49,180 nucleotides of DNA from an uncultured Collinsella sp. (GTDB lineage: Bacteria; Actinomycetota; Coriobacteriia; Coriobacteriales; Coriobacteriaceae), in contig UQHT01000019.1 of NCBI GenBank assembly GCA_900540875.1, positions 1-49,180 of the forward strand, written 5' to 3'. Made by a program: the position numbers and the translations under genes. Under the pieces are notes generated by a model. It made no database searches, was not told the DNA's origin, and saw only the letters and a list, made by a program, of their open reading frames with translations. Position 1 is the stretch's first letter; each line of letters opens with the position of its first letter. Shown one piece after another: positions 47,869 through 49,180 of the stretch.

Positions 47869-49180
47869 GTGCCTAGATATTCTACCGCCTTCGGAATGGA
47901 CGTACACCTCAGGTCCACCACCGTCTGCGCGCTCGACGCGGAGACGGGCGAGGCCGTGACGAGGAGGTTCCGCGGCAACCCCTGGGGCGAGGTCGCGGAG
48001 TGGATGTCGGGCTTCCCCGGCCCGTCGCTCGCCGCCTACGAGAGCGGCTACCTCGGCTTCGCCCCGCAAAGGGAGCTCTCCGGGCTCGGCGTCGACTGCG
48101 TCGTCGCGGCCGTCTCCAAGGTCCCGAGGTCGGCTGCCGACCTCTCGTCCAAGAACGACCGCAACGACGCGGCCAGGATGGCCAAGGCGATACTGTCGCA
48201 CGACGTCACCCCGGTATGGGTGCCGTCCCCCGAGATCGAGGGGCTCAGGGACCTCGCCGCCGCCCACGACGCGGCGACCGCGAGGCTCGCGGCGGCGAAG
48301 CAGCGGCTCCTGGCGTTCCTAGCCCGCCGCGGCTATGTCTACGGCGGCACGACGCCGGCCGGCAACCCCCGGAAGTACTGGACGTACGGCTTCCTCAGGT
48401 GGCTCGACGGCATACACCCCGCCGACGACGGAGGCATCCGGGCGCTTGCGACGCTGAGGAACGAGGTCGAGGCGGCCGACGAGACGAGGGAGGCCCTCCT
48501 CGCCGAATACAGGGCCGCCGTCGCGGCGGGCCCCCTCTCGGCCGAGGTCGAGGCGCTCCAGTCGATCAGGGGGTGCGGGTTCGCGCTCGCCGCCGCCTTC
48601 GCGTCCGAGGTCGGCGACTTCTCGGGGTTCCGCTCCGGAAGGCAGGTCACGGCCTATTTCGGCCTCGCGCCGAGTCAGAGGTCGAGCGCGGACTCCGTGC
48701 GCCTCGGCGGAATCAGCGGGGCCGGCAACGCGCTCGTCAGGAAGCTGGCTGTCGAGGGGTCCTGGTGCTATGCCCAGGCCGGCCACCAGCCGAAGCTGAT
48801 GCCCAAGGGCTCCGGCGTGCCCCTCGAGATAAGGATGCACGGGAGGAAGGGGTCCGAGAGGCTCCTGCGCCGCCGCGAGGAGATGATCGCCCGCGGGATG
48901 CCGCAGGCGAAGGCGAACGCGGCCACCGCGGCCGAGCTCGTGAGGTGGCTGTGGGCCCTCGGCACGATGTGCCGGGAGGGCGCGGAATAGACATAAGCCC
49001 CCGTCCCGGCGAGCCGGGCAGCCTTCGGGGACACCCCCGTTCTCGCTGTGCGCGCGGCGGCCGCCGCATGCGCGAAGACAGACTAGGGGAACCCCGCCGA
49101 AGGAGAGGATTGCGGGCCGCCGGAGCGGTATCCGCGGATATGAGACTGAGCCGAAGGCGTCGATGACATGCCGGGGGCGG
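47778..49180 (+). mobile_element. IS110-family insertion sequence (right end beyond or near window end)
   Basis: The transposase gene at 47869 is flanked on both sides by GC-rich, strongly folding non-coding DNA. Downstream, 49005-49018 is CCCGGC-GA-GCCGGG and 49051-49074 is a GCGGCGGCCGCCGC-type palindrome. IS110 elements lack long terminal inverted repeats and encode a guide (bridge/seeker) RNA next to the transposase gene; either flank could hold it. Left boundary is approximate and the right end is not resolved. Confidence 0.6.
47869..48990 (+). CDS. IS110-family transposase (DEDD recombinase)
   Basis: A 373-residue RNA-guided recombinase. The N-terminal RuvC-like DEDD domain shows Asp11 (GMDVH), Glu58 (AYESGY), Asp97 and Asp100 (KNDRNDAARMAK). 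A coiled region follows, then the C-terminal domain with IRGCGFALAAAFASEVGDFSGF, AYFGLAPSQ, and the catalytic serine motif GGISGAGNALVRK (Ser283). The start is GTG at 47869 with GGGAGG five bases upstream. It uses AGG for arginine heavily, whereas neighbours prefer CGC and CGT, and has higher G+C, which marks it as foreign. The sequence is intact, so it may be active. Confidence 0.95.
   Translation: MPRYSTAFGMDVHLRSTTVCALDAETGEAVTRRFRGNPWGEVAEWMSGFPGPSLAAYESGYLGFAPQRELSGLGVDCVVAAVSKVPRSAADLSSKNDRNDAARMAKAILSHDVTPVWVPSPEIEGLRDLAAAHDAATARLAAAKQRLLAFLARRGYVYGGTTPAGNPRKYWTYGFLRWLDGIHPADDGGIRALATLRNEVEAADETREALLAEYRAAVAAGPLSAEVEALQSIRGCGFALAAAFASEVGDFSGFRSGRQVTAYFGLAPSQRSSADSVRLGGISGAGNALVRKLAVEGSWCYAQAGHQPKLMPKGSGVPLEIRMHGRKGSERLLRRREEMIARGMPQAKANAATAAELVRWLWALGTMCREGAE

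Noticed and set aside
48000..49166. 388-codon frame overlapping the transposase gene
   Set aside because: Extremely Arg-rich, low-complexity translation of the +1-type shifted frame of the transposase; no ribosome site.

Overview
The window looks like a chromosomal segment of a Coriobacteriia member, most probably Collinsella. The basis is moderately high G+C (about 60% by eye), the protein sequences, and several intergenic hairpin families I associate with that group. This is a judgement from reading, not a database result. The window holds 42 protein genes that I can support, five tRNA genes, two cis-regulatory RNAs, one IS110-family element and a large amount of structured intergenic DNA. 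It opens inside a low-GC gene for a membrane protein with a C-terminal zinc ribbon and ends just downstream of an IS110 transposase gene.

Region by region. 1-5640: partial membrane protein, galU, then rplJ-rplL behind an L10-leader attenuator, and a class I aminotransferase. 5734-16000: metabolic and transport genes (an unknown protein, a family-6 DNA glycosylase, a GH13 glucan hydrolase, an MFS exporter, a fused FeoA-FeoB iron transporter, a small beta-rich protein, an alpha/beta hydrolase, a PTS IIA protein, asnS). 16206-25847: a WYL-type regulator, a three-gene ABC importer (lipoprotein, permease, ATPase) of the TrpXYZ-like class, a cell-wall 5'-nucleotidase, MscS, and a coupled pair consisting of a cytoplasmic ParB-like/BMP fusion and a metallophosphoesterase. 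25971-31219, minus strand: the translation block tRNA-Thr(TGT), tRNA-Tyr, tRNA-Thr(GGT), tRNA-Met, tuf, rpmG, tRNA-Trp, secE, nusG, rplK, rplA. It does not continue into rplJ-rplL, which lie about 22 kb away.

31304-41077: a gene fusing an excisionase-type HTH, an AT-hook-like linker and a HipA-like kinase, preceded by three copies of an 11-bp half-site; the minus-strand operon disA-ispD-ispF-cysS-rlmB-yacP, with a complex hairpin between cysS and rlmB; mntP under a yybP-ykoY manganese riboswitch; and a conventional hipB-hipA pair behind a 16-bp inverted repeat. 41203-49180: pepD, clpC, a ThrE-type exporter and the IS110 element.

How the parts work together. Most genes are housekeeping (translation, isoprenoid precursors, c-di-AMP synthesis, proteolysis), and several are controlled by readable RNA or DNA devices (L10 leader, Mn riboswitch, promoters with TTGACA boxes). 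The unusual layer consists of two self-regulated HipA-type kinases within 10 kb, an uncharacterised sensor/phosphoesterase pair, and at least four intergenic palindrome families. Two of those families keep their pairing while the stem sequence changes, which argues for function at the RNA or DNA-structure level.
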